Assembly (NCBI RefSeq): GCF_007995085.1
Contig: NZ_VOQS01000005.1
Coordinates: 806,001 to 870,000 of the forward strand
From: Paraburkholderia azotifigens
GTDB lineage: Bacteria > Pseudomonadota > Gammaproteobacteria > Burkholderiales > Burkholderiaceae
Direction of reading: 5' to 3'
DNA: 64,000 nucleotides
Of the stretch, positions 1 to 7,233 are shown in pieces. A program made the position numbers and the translations under genes. Position 1 is the first letter of the stretch. Every line of letters begins with the position of its first letter. Below the pieces are notes generated by a model, which made no database searches, was not told the origin of the DNA, and was given only the letters and a program-made list of their open reading frames with translations.

Positions 1-154
1 TTCGGCTATCTGAAGGCGCGGTATCGGGGACTGGCGAAAAACACGGCGCAGATCGAAACGCAGTTCGCGCTGATCAATCTCTGGCTGGCTCGCGGGGTGC
101 TGTAAGCGTCCGGTGAAGTCAGGTTGAGGTTCGTGGCCTGCGCATAGGAGCATC

Positions 155-583
155 GTGTCCATCATAAAGCGTGATGGAGACGTGTACACGATGGCTGACG
201 ACGATCGGATTGATGATGGAGTGGTGCCGGCAATAGAGCGTCGCAAACACAGCCGGGAATTCAAGGAGATGGTGGTGCGCGCGGCGCTGCAACCGCACGT
301 GTCGATTGCAGCGGTGGCGCTGCATTACCGCCTGAACGCAAACCTGCTGCGCCGATGGGTGGTGGCAGCGCGACAGCGTGCGGGCGACCATCCGGCGCCG
401 GATGAAGCGCAGCCGCCATCGACGGCGGCATTCGTGCCACTACAACTGCAAGCACCAGTTGCTGCAACTGATCGGGGCGAGATCCGCATCGAGATTCGTC
501 GCGGTGCTGCCACGATTACGCTCTACTGGCCGGTGTCGGCGGCCGATGATTGCGCGGCCTGGCTACAGGGGTGGTTGCGATGA
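155..583 (+). CDS. tnpA: IS66 accessory protein TnpA
   Basis: This is the small first protein of IS66 elements, with an N-terminal helix-turn-helix (SREFKEMVVRAAL ... LNANLLRRW, about residues 30-70) of the IS3 OrfA/IS911 type, followed by a proline- and alanine-rich linker and a short conserved C-terminal strand region. TnpA and TnpB are required for IS66 transposition, but their biochemical roles are not fully settled. The GTG at 155 is used here; an in-frame ATG at 191 (MADDDRID) is an alternative. The stop overlaps the start of tnpB (ATGA), which implies translational coupling. Confidence 0.85.
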   Translation: MSIIKRDGDVYTMADDDRIDDGVVPAIERRKHSREFKEMVVRAALQPHVSIAAVALHYRLNANLLRRWVVAARQRAGDHPAPDEAQPPSTAAFVPLQLQAPVAATDRGEIRIEIRRGAATITLYWPVSAADDCAAWLQGWLR

Positions 584-915
584 TTCGCATCGACGCGATC
601 TGGCTGGCAACTGAGCCGGTTGACATGCGTGCGGGCGCCGATACGCTGCTCGCACGCGTGGTCAAGGTATTCGGCGCGGCGCGCCCGCACCATGCCTATC
701 TGTTTGCCAACCGACATGCGACGCGAATGAAGGTGCTGGTCTACGACGGCCTGGGAATCTGGCTGGCCACGCGGCGCCTGAATCGCGGGCGGTTTATATG
801 GAGCAACGGCGAGCAGTCCGTTGCATTGCCGCTGAATCAGGAACAGTTACGGGCACTGGTCACGGGGCTGCCGTGGCGGACACTGGCAAGCGATCACGCC
901 ATTACCGTGGTGTGA
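580..915 (+). CDS. tnpB: IS66 accessory protein TnpB (IS66 Orf2)
   Basis: This 111-residue protein has the hallmark IS66 Orf2 features: an N-terminal IWLATEPVDMRAGADTL segment, the central YLFANRHATRMKVLVYDGLG block and a GRFIW motif. The ATG at 580 overlaps the TGA of tnpA by four bases (ATGA), and this decides the start over an upstream in-frame ATG at 550. It lies about 60 bases ahead of the tnpC start. It appears full length and undamaged. Confidence 0.92.
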   Translation: MIRIDAIWLATEPVDMRAGADTLLARVVKVFGAARPHHAYLFANRHATRMKVLVYDGLGIWLATRRLNRGRFIWSNGEQSVALPLNQEQLRALVTGLPWRTLASDHAITVV

Positions 916-978
916 GGCCAACGCGCACGTAAACAGTTTCGCTTCCTGATGCGTGGCGTGTCTGGCAGACTCAGTGTC

Positions 979-2544
979 ATGGATCTGCCCGTCGATCTCG
1001 CCACGCTTAGCCCCGACCAGCTTCGCATCCTGGCCGCGCAACTGGTCGTCCAGCTTGCCGACAGGGAACGCGAGGTCGGTGAGAAGGAACGGGAGCTGCA
1101 GTACCGGCAAACCCGCATCGACCAGCTCACGCATGAACTCTCAGTCATCAAACGGCAACAGTTCGGCAAGCGCAGCGAGCAGCTTAATACGGAACAGATG
1201 AGCCTGCTCGACGAGGCGATCGATACGGATCTGGCCGCGATCGAGGCCGAGCTCGAGCAGCTTCAGCCAGATACGCCCGAACGCAAATCACGGCAGCAAC
1301 GTGCGCGACGCGCACCATTGCCGGCGCATCTGCCGCGCACCGACATTCATCACGACCCGGATACCACGACATGTCACTGCGGCTGCGAGCTCGAGCGCAT
1401 TGGCGAAGACATCAGCGAGAAGCTTGACTACACGCCAGGCGTGTTCACAGTCGAGCGACATATCCGCGGCAAGTGGGTGTGCCGTCAATGCGAGACGCTG
1501 ACACAGAAACCCGTGCCCGCGCACATCATCGACAAGGGCATCCCGACGGCCGCGCTGTTGGCCTGGGTGCTGGTATCGAAGTTCGCCGATCATCTGCCGC
1601 TGTACCGGCTAGAGCGCATCTGCGCCCGCGCAGGACTGGCGATCCCTCAGTCGACGCTGGGCGACTGGGTGGGCGTGTGCGGCGTGCGACTGCAGCCGCT
1701 GGTCGATGCACTGCGCGAACAGATCTTGCGTCAGGGTGTGCTGCATGCGGATGAAACGCCTGTGCAGATGCTCAGTCCGGGCAAAGGCAAGACACATCGT
1801 GCGTATCTGTGGGCGTATGCCACGACGCAATACGCGTCGCTTAAGGCGGTCGTGTATGAGTTCGCCGACAGCCGCGCTGGCGAGCATGCGCGCGCCTTCC
1901 TGGGTGACTGGCAGGGCAAGCTGGTGTGCGACGACTATAGCGGCTACAAGAACAGTTTTACCCGGGGCATCACGGAGATCGGCTGTGCCGCGCATGCGCG
2001 ACGCAAGTTCTTCGAGCTGCATGCAAACCATCAGAGCGAGATCGCCGGGCAGGCATTGAAATACTTCGGCACGCTATACGAAATCGAACGGGAAGCCGCG
2101 GTGCTTGATCCCGATGCACGGCGTGCGCTGCGGCAGAGCCGTTCGAGACCGGTGATGGATGCGTTGCATGGGTGGATGAGCGCGCAGCGGTGCCTGGTTC
2201 CGGAGGCTTCAGGAATTGCGAAAGCCCTGGACTACAACCTCAATCGCTGGGCGGCGCTCACGCGCTATCTCGACGATGGGCACGTACCCATTGATAACAA
2301 CTGGGTTGAGAACCAGATCCGTCCCTGGGCGACGGGGAGGAAGAACTGGTTGTTCGCGGGCTCGCTTCGCGCCGGCGAACGTGCCGCTGCCATCATGAGC
2401 CTGATCCGCTCGGCACAATTGAACGGGCACGATCCGCTCGCCTATCTGAAGGACGTGCTCACGCGCCTGCCCACACATCGCGCTTCCGACGTCGAACGGT
2501 TGCTTCCTCACTGCTGGGCTCCCGCATTGCCCGATCGCAGCTAG
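979..2544 (+). CDS. tnpC: IS66 transposase TnpC
   Basis: This is the DDE transposase of the element, about 521 residues from the ATG at 979 (MDLPVDLATL). In order it has an N-terminal leucine-rich coiled coil, a zinc-ribbon-like region (CHCGCELERIG ... CRQCE, about residues 125-170) and the catalytic core. The DDE residues are visible in VLHADETPVQ, KLVCDDYSGYK and VENQIRPWATGRKNWLF. The length is normal for the family and there are no internal stops, so the enzyme should be active. The stop is 34 bases inside the right terminal repeat. Confidence 0.95.
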   Translation: MDLPVDLATLSPDQLRILAAQLVVQLADREREVGEKERELQYRQTRIDQLTHELSVIKRQQFGKRSEQLNTEQMSLLDEAIDTDLAAIEAELEQLQPDTPERKSRQQRARRAPLPAHLPRTDIHHDPDTTTCHCGCELERIGEDISEKLDYTPGVFTVERHIRGKWVCRQCETLTQKPVPAHIIDKGIPTAALLAWVLVSKFADHLPLYRLERICARAGLAIPQSTLGDWVGVCGVRLQPLVDALREQILRQGVLHADETPVQMLSPGKGKTHRAYLWAYATTQYASLKAVVYEFADSRAGEHARAFLGDWQGKLVCDDYSGYKNSFTRGITEIGCAAHARRKFFELHANHQSEIAGQALKYFGTLYEIEREAAVLDPDARRALRQSRSRPVMDALHGWMSAQRCLVPEASGIAKALDYNLNRWAALTRYLDDGHVPIDNNWVENQIRPWATGRKNWLFAGSLRAGERAAAIMSLIRSAQLNGHDPLAYLKDVLTRLPTHRASDVERLLPHCWAPALPDRS

Positions 2545-2847
2545 CCAGCTCGCTCCCGTGCCTTCACCGGGCGCTTACGGGGTGCTCGGTAAAGCGAAAT
2601 GAAGGGCGAAGACGCCCCCCAAAGGCGCAGCGTCCATGCGCAAGATGCGACCGGCATCGGTTCAACACAGCGTGAATGAGGACGCGAATTCCACTGCGCG
2701 CGTGCCAGTTAAAGATCCCAGGCAGAAAACGGGTTGTTCAGACCTTCCTAAGAAGCTTTCTCCGTGTGAGGGTCCCGCGCATCACGGGACGAGCGGACAC
2801 CCTAACGGACAGACGCGACGGGTGCATAGGATGGCATCCGTCGCCGG

Positions 2848-3816
2848 TCACACTTCCGCTACCACCGTTGGCCGGACGTTGTCGCATGCTGCCTCGACGT
2901 CCTCCGGCCATATCGGCTCACGACAAGTCAGCTGTGCAATGTAGTGAAGCACGGACAGCAAAAAAACCGGGACGCTGAGTACGAGAGAAAAAATGCGGAG
3001 TCCCGCGTTAACGCCGCCAATGTCGCGAAGTGCGTAAAACCATATACTCATCGACGCTCGAAGAGAGGGGCCGCGCGGCAGATACTTTTTCACAGGTGGC
3101 AGCGAATCCGGACCGCTTTCCATATAGCGGCGAATGAACTCGAAGTTGGCCTGGACCTGATAAAGCACCTGTTTGCCGTAGCGGGTGGACTCTTTCGCCC
3201 CATTGACTGTCCGCAGCCCAAAGCTGAACGTGTCGACGATTTTCTTGCCGGAGTCGTCAAGAACGAAACAGCGCATCAGAGTGGGGGCTCCGCCAAACGT
3301 GGCATTGGAGGGCTGACGGTGTACAAAGAAGAATGCCTTATCCCAAGGAACGGCGATGACACCGCCCGGGCCGTTGCGTCGAAACGCGTACACCATGCGA
3401 GTCTTGCGGTTGAACCGCACAGATTTGTGCCGGTAGTTGAAGCAGTCGCGCAGGAGAAGCACTATCGTGAACGCACAGCAGAGCACTCCCACCACCGCAA
3501 GGACCCACATCCCGATGCTGAAGGCGCCTTGCTCACCGTTCCTGACCATAGCCGGGTTCATCTCTACAGCGCCCTGTATCGCAGTGACTGTGAAAAATAT
3601 GAACGCGGGGAAACCAATCAGGAAGGCAAGCAGACACCATCCAATCTGCGAATATGAGCCGTCACAAACTTCCAGGTACACATCGTTCATGCCGAACACG
3701 GTATTGGCGTCAGCAACCTCGTCCGCGACCGGTTTGCGGACATCTATGCGCCGTGCGGCTTCATCCTCGTCAACCGGGCGATTCAACGCAACCCGGGTCA
3801 TGTGGTCATACGCCAT
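2848..3816 (-). CDS. DUF6708-type membrane protein, possible effector partner or immunity protein
   Basis: This is a 322-residue protein. After a soluble N-terminus it has two membrane segments (about residues 60-85 and 100-125), then a cytoplasmic domain starting around NYRHKSVRFNRKTRMVYAFRR, and a third hydrophobic stretch near the C-terminus (about 270-295). I recognise the layout as the DUF6708 family, which is often found directly after T6SS effectors of the BTH_I2691 type. It starts 10 bases after the effector stop, so it is co-transcribed with it. A role as immunity protein is inferred from position and membrane location; nothing in the sequence proves it. Confidence 0.72.
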   Translation of the reverse strand: MAYDHMTRVALNRPVDEDEAARRIDVRKPVADEVADANTVFGMNDVYLEVCDGSYSQIGWCLLAFLIGFPAFIFFTVTAIQGAVEMNPAMVRNGEQGAFSIGMWVLAVVGVLCCAFTIVLLLRDCFNYRHKSVRFNRKTRMVYAFRRNGPGGVIAVPWDKAFFFVHRQPSNATFGGAPTLMRCFVLDDSGKKIVDTFSFGLRTVNGAKESTRYGKQVLYQVQANFEFIRRYMESGPDSLPPVKKYLPRGPSLRASMSIWFYALRDIGGVNAGLRIFSLVLSVPVFLLSVLHYIAQLTCREPIWPEDVEAACDNVRPTVVAEV

Positions 3817-3826
3817 ATCTTCTCGC

Positions 3827-6385
3827 TTACGATGTCAGAGCTTCAAACTGCTTTCGTTCATCCTGCTCGGAGAACTTTTCCTCTCCCGTACCGAAGATGC
3901 ACTTGCTCAACCATTCATTGATTTCTCGGTGCTTCTTCCATGCTATCAGTACGCCGATGACAATCAGGATAAGGATAAGCGGGAATATCAGGAACGTGGC
4001 ACCGGCGATGGTGACGATACACAAAAGAATACTCGCGGCCATGGACCCCAAATATAGCCATGCCAGCATGCCATGGCCCGCTTTGCTCTCCGCCTGATAC
4101 TGTTTGAAGTCATACCACGCTCCAACCAGACCCGCGGCAGCGCCAACGACCCGCCCGGCAACTTCGAGGAAGGGTCCATATTTCGCCATGATGGACGAGA
4201 AGCGCAACTCCAGCTCGCCGAGCGCTTTCATGGCATTGCCAACCGTCTGCGTGGACGCAGCGCAGGTCGAAACGATAGCGGCTATGAACTTGTCGTGAGT
4301 TTCCTTGCGGTTAAGGGCACTCGACTTTTCCAGCTCCTTGCTTGCAAGCATCCAGTTGACCGCGTTGAAAATGACGCCAATCACGCCGTATCCGACCTCG
4401 CCTTGGGTGATTGCGCGGAACTTCGGAAGAAAGCTTTCATTGATATTTTCTTCCGTCAGTACCGCGCGGACACCCGGAGCAAAGATTGCCGCCCCGCGGC
4501 CACGGAGGGACGTTGCGCCCGACGACGCGCCGACAGCTTCAGTGGCATCGAACACGATAAACTGCGGAACCCTGATGGGGCCATCTTTGGGAGACGAAGC
4601 CTGAAAGGATTTGCGGAGGTTGGCGTTGAGCGAGCCTAGACTTGGACGTTTATTCGCGGGCATCTGCTCGTACATCTGTCGCGCCATGTAGGAAATCCAC
4701 TGGTTCACTGTTCTTTCGACGGGCTTGTAGATAATGGTCGTGTGCGTACGAAGACACATGCACGCAGTGAAAACACAAACACTTGCTACGTCGCCAGCCT
4801 TGGCTACGAAGTTGGCAACCGGCCCTCCCACCTCATGCAGTATTCGCGCTACCGCCTTGTCCGCCCGGGCGACAAGGCCCCCGCCTTTTTCCTCGAGCAC
4901 GCTGTTTGCCGCGTTGTTCGATTCAATCATTTTCGCAAGCGGCTCGCGCAGCTCCAGCAGCGGAAACCCGGCGGCCTCCTTCGCCTTCTCGGCCGTCGGG
5001 CCGTGGTTCAATATCAATGACCGTAGTAGCGGATTGTGCCGGTCCTTCACATCTCCTTTCGCCCACTCGATAACTAGGTCAAGAATAATTTTTCTATCAG
5101 CTGAGCCTGCAATGCAGGCATGGAACAACTCGGCATAATTGATACCCCGAACAGGGTCAAGCTCATGATAGTCCCACGCAAAGACTGTCTTCATGCCAGT
5201 CTTCAGCCACGCCGCGTGGTCCTCCGCCAACGGGTTGAGCGTACTGTTCTCAAGCTGCTGGAGCTGCGAGGCCATGTCACTTCGGAATTGCTTGACCGCA
5301 TTGACGCTGTACGACTCCGCATACGGCTCCCAGGCGGATTCCCTCGCCGACGCCATCTCACGGTCCTTCTGCTCGTCGATAGACTTGATTTCTTTTTCAT
5401 AGCGCTTGCCGCCATCGAAAATTGAGTAGAGAGCGTAAGTCTCCGCCGCCTGCCCTTTCAATTGCTCAGCCGCGACGTTCTCGTCTTCCTCCGCACCTTC
5501 TTCGACGGCGTCCTTGAGTCCGTCGATAGCACTGGCAGTCCACATCTTGCGTTGATAGGGTTTGAGCGCAGCACCGTACGCGACGATATGCTCCGCGTTC
5601 AGCTCCTGCGTGATGCCGGCAGAGTCCCACAGCGCAAAGAAGACACCGTCTCCCTTTTCGTGTGCATCCATGAGCTGCTTCAGACCGCTCGCCTCGCTTG
5701 CGCGACTTTTAGAGGCGAACGGCGAGACAAGTGCTGAAACGTCTACACCGCTTTTGTATTCAAGAACGTACTCAGAAACGTGAGCAATGGTCTGGGCATG
5801 CTTCTGCGAATGGTTACCGCCCGCCCATCCCGCTGCATCAAAGAGCTGCATCCGGTGGTCCCTGCAACCATTTTCGTTCGCTTCATAGCGTTTGCGCACA
5901 GCGGCAGTCCAGCGCACGTCACTGAAAGCCAGATAGACCTTGCCGGCTTTCTGCGGATGATCGATGCTGATGCACTGTGCGAGTTCCTTGTGCCCGGTCT
6001 GCTGACAGTTGAATCCCTTTTCCTGAGTTTCGGGCAAGTCGACGTCGAGTGGGTAGTTGAAGACGTAGCCCTCTGACGTCACCCCATAGATTTGCCACTT
6101 GTTTTGCGAAAAGTAGTAGACGTGGATGAAGCCTTTACGCACCGTGCGCAGGAAGTAGGTCGCCTTCTTCGTGCCCACGCTTGTGACGCCGTTACCAAAG
6201 GGTCCGTTTGGCAATGCAAGCCCCGTGGCCGCGCCGAGATTGTGAGCATTGGTTGCGGCAGCTGCCGCATACCGTACCGGCAGAATGAGAAGACCATGCT
6301 TCTCGCACATATTGCAGGACTTCTGGCACGCTGCATTGGCTTTGGCGTTGGCCGAGGCAGCCTGGACCTTTGGAATGGCACCCAT
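3827..6385 (-). CDS. T6SS effector of the BTH_I2691 family
   Basis: This large protein of 852 residues has a cysteine cluster near the N-terminus (C20, C24 and C27, then GLLILPVRYAAAA), which is characteristic of the BTH_I2691-type effector family named after a Burkholderia thailandensis T6SS protein. The central part is long and helical with no recognisable enzyme motif. The C-terminal 100 residues carry strongly hydrophobic segments (around 770-825, including FLIFPLILILIVIGVLIAW) and end in a charged tail. Membrane disruption or pore formation is therefore a reasonable but unproven activity. It lies in the order vgrG, DUF4123, effector, DUF6708, with gaps of 10-21 bases. Confidence 0.8.
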   Translation of the reverse strand: MGAIPKVQAASANAKANAACQKSCNMCEKHGLLILPVRYAAAAATNAHNLGAATGLALPNGPFGNGVTSVGTKKATYFLRTVRKGFIHVYYFSQNKWQIYGVTSEGYVFNYPLDVDLPETQEKGFNCQQTGHKELAQCISIDHPQKAGKVYLAFSDVRWTAAVRKRYEANENGCRDHRMQLFDAAGWAGGNHSQKHAQTIAHVSEYVLEYKSGVDVSALVSPFASKSRASEASGLKQLMDAHEKGDGVFFALWDSAGITQELNAEHIVAYGAALKPYQRKMWTASAIDGLKDAVEEGAEEDENVAAEQLKGQAAETYALYSIFDGGKRYEKEIKSIDEQKDREMASARESAWEPYAESYSVNAVKQFRSDMASQLQQLENSTLNPLAEDHAAWLKTGMKTVFAWDYHELDPVRGINYAELFHACIAGSADRKIILDLVIEWAKGDVKDRHNPLLRSLILNHGPTAEKAKEAAGFPLLELREPLAKMIESNNAANSVLEEKGGGLVARADKAVARILHEVGGPVANFVAKAGDVASVCVFTACMCLRTHTTIIYKPVERTVNQWISYMARQMYEQMPANKRPSLGSLNANLRKSFQASSPKDGPIRVPQFIVFDATEAVGASSGATSLRGRGAAIFAPGVRAVLTEENINESFLPKFRAITQGEVGYGVIGVIFNAVNWMLASKELEKSSALNRKETHDKFIAAIVSTCAASTQTVGNAMKALGELELRFSSIMAKYGPFLEVAGRVVGAAAGLVGAWYDFKQYQAESKAGHGMLAWLYLGSMAASILLCIVTIAGATFLIFPLILILIVIGVLIAWKKHREINEWLSKCIFGTGEEKFSEQDERKQFEALTS

Positions 6386-6406
6386 CTTTGCTCTCTCTGA
6401 TTTGCG

Positions 6407-7225
6407 TTATCTGTTGTTCTGCCACGCGTACCGCGCCACTTCCTGGGCAATCACGGCCCAGTTCTCGTCAGTCCACTGGGCGGTGATTTCCGAGTACGAC
6501 GACGTCTGACCCGGCTGAAGCGCGGCGGCCACATCAGGATGTCGGTCGAAATTCGGTGACACAAGCAAGCCCTGCACCGCAAACACCGCCAGGTCCTCGC
6601 CCGCGAGGTGATATTGGGCTCCCTTCGTGAACAGGGCGTCGAGCTGGCGAGAGGTCCGTTCATCAACTGGCTCCCCAACGTCGCGTATGGACTTCAGCGC
6701 CTGCTCGATGAGATGCAGGCGGCGCAGCGTTGCCCACTGGGCAGTGGATAGCGACAGGCGTTCGGCAGGAGCGACCGCTGGGCGTTCCATCGCCAGCCAC
6801 CCATTGCCAGAGTAGTGGCGCCAGCGCTGCACCGGTCCGAGCATGAGCGACAATTGCTCCGGTTGGAGCACCCATCCAAGGTTGCGAACTACGCGAGGGT
6901 CGTAGAACCGGAATACAGAATGCCCTCCGTCTTCACGCGGCAGTGCAATCATGTCGCTAATGTGCGTCATCAAGGTCTCAGCGCTTGCATCAGTCTCAAG
7001 CAGCGCGCAGACGCGCGGTGGTAAGCCGCTCTGTTTGTCACGTGCCGCAATGACCTCGATAGACGGCAGTTGCTGTTCAGGGTGCTCCACCGAGTAAAGC
7101 ATTGGCATCACACCTTTGAGTTCCGGCATCGCAGCCGGGACAATCTCGCCGACTTCGTACATCCGCGGCGCCGTGCCAAGGTCAACGCTGCCATTGTCGG
7201 GCTCGACAATCAGGTACTGGTCCAT
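6407..7225 (-). CDS. DUF4123 adaptor/chaperone for T6SS effector loading
   Basis: This 272-residue protein has the features of DUF4123 (Tap/TEC) proteins: an N-terminal LIVEPDNGSVDLG strand, the RFYDPRVV motif with flanking tryptophans, and a C-terminal helical part. Proteins of this family bind a specific effector and load it on the VgrG tip. The start chosen is MDQYLIV at 7225 because AGGAG lies seven bases upstream and overlaps the vgrG stop; an earlier in-frame start at 7288 would run deep into vgrG. Its place between vgrG and the effector supports the adaptor role. Confidence 0.88.
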   Translation of the reverse strand: MDQYLIVEPDNGSVDLGTAPRMYEVGEIVPAAMPELKGVMPMLYSVEHPEQQLPSIEVIAARDKQSGLPPRVCALLETDASAETLMTHISDMIALPREDGGHSVFRFYDPRVVRNLGWVLQPEQLSLMLGPVQRWRHYSGNGWLAMERPAVAPAERLSLSTAQWATLRRLHLIEQALKSIRDVGEPVDERTSRQLDALFTKGAQYHLAGEDLAVFAVQGLLVSPNFDRHPDVAAALQPGQTSSYSEITAQWTDENWAVIAQEVARYAWQNNR

Positions 7226-7233
7226 GGGTACTC

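Larger units (their letters stand above)
102..2578 (+). mobile_element. IS66-family insertion sequence, complete (copy 1)
   Basis: This is a 2477-bp element with terminal inverted repeats GTAAGCGTCCGGTGAAG (102-118) and CTTCACCGGGCGCTTAC (2562-2578), 16 of 17 matching. An 8-bp target duplication, GGGGTGCT, lies at 94-101 and 2579-2586; eight bases is the usual size for IS66. It carries tnpA, tnpB and tnpC in order on the plus strand and looks intact. It interrupts an IS5-family transposase close to its stop codon. Confidence 0.95.
1..2602 (+). pseudogene. IS5-family transposase, C-terminal end, split by an IS66 insertion
   Basis: The frame open from the window edge encodes the last part of an IS5-family DDE transposase. 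It matches, residue for residue, the C-terminus of the complete copy at 12050-13006. Reading is broken at 101 by an IS66 element and resumes at 2579-2586, a repeat of GGGGTGCT, to give the final residues GVLGKAK and a stop at 2600-2602. The terminal part of the element runs on to about 2748 (...CAGACCTTCC). Only two base differences from the complete copy were found over roughly 260 bases, so the two copies are recent. The N-terminal part lies outside the window. Confidence 0.92.
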
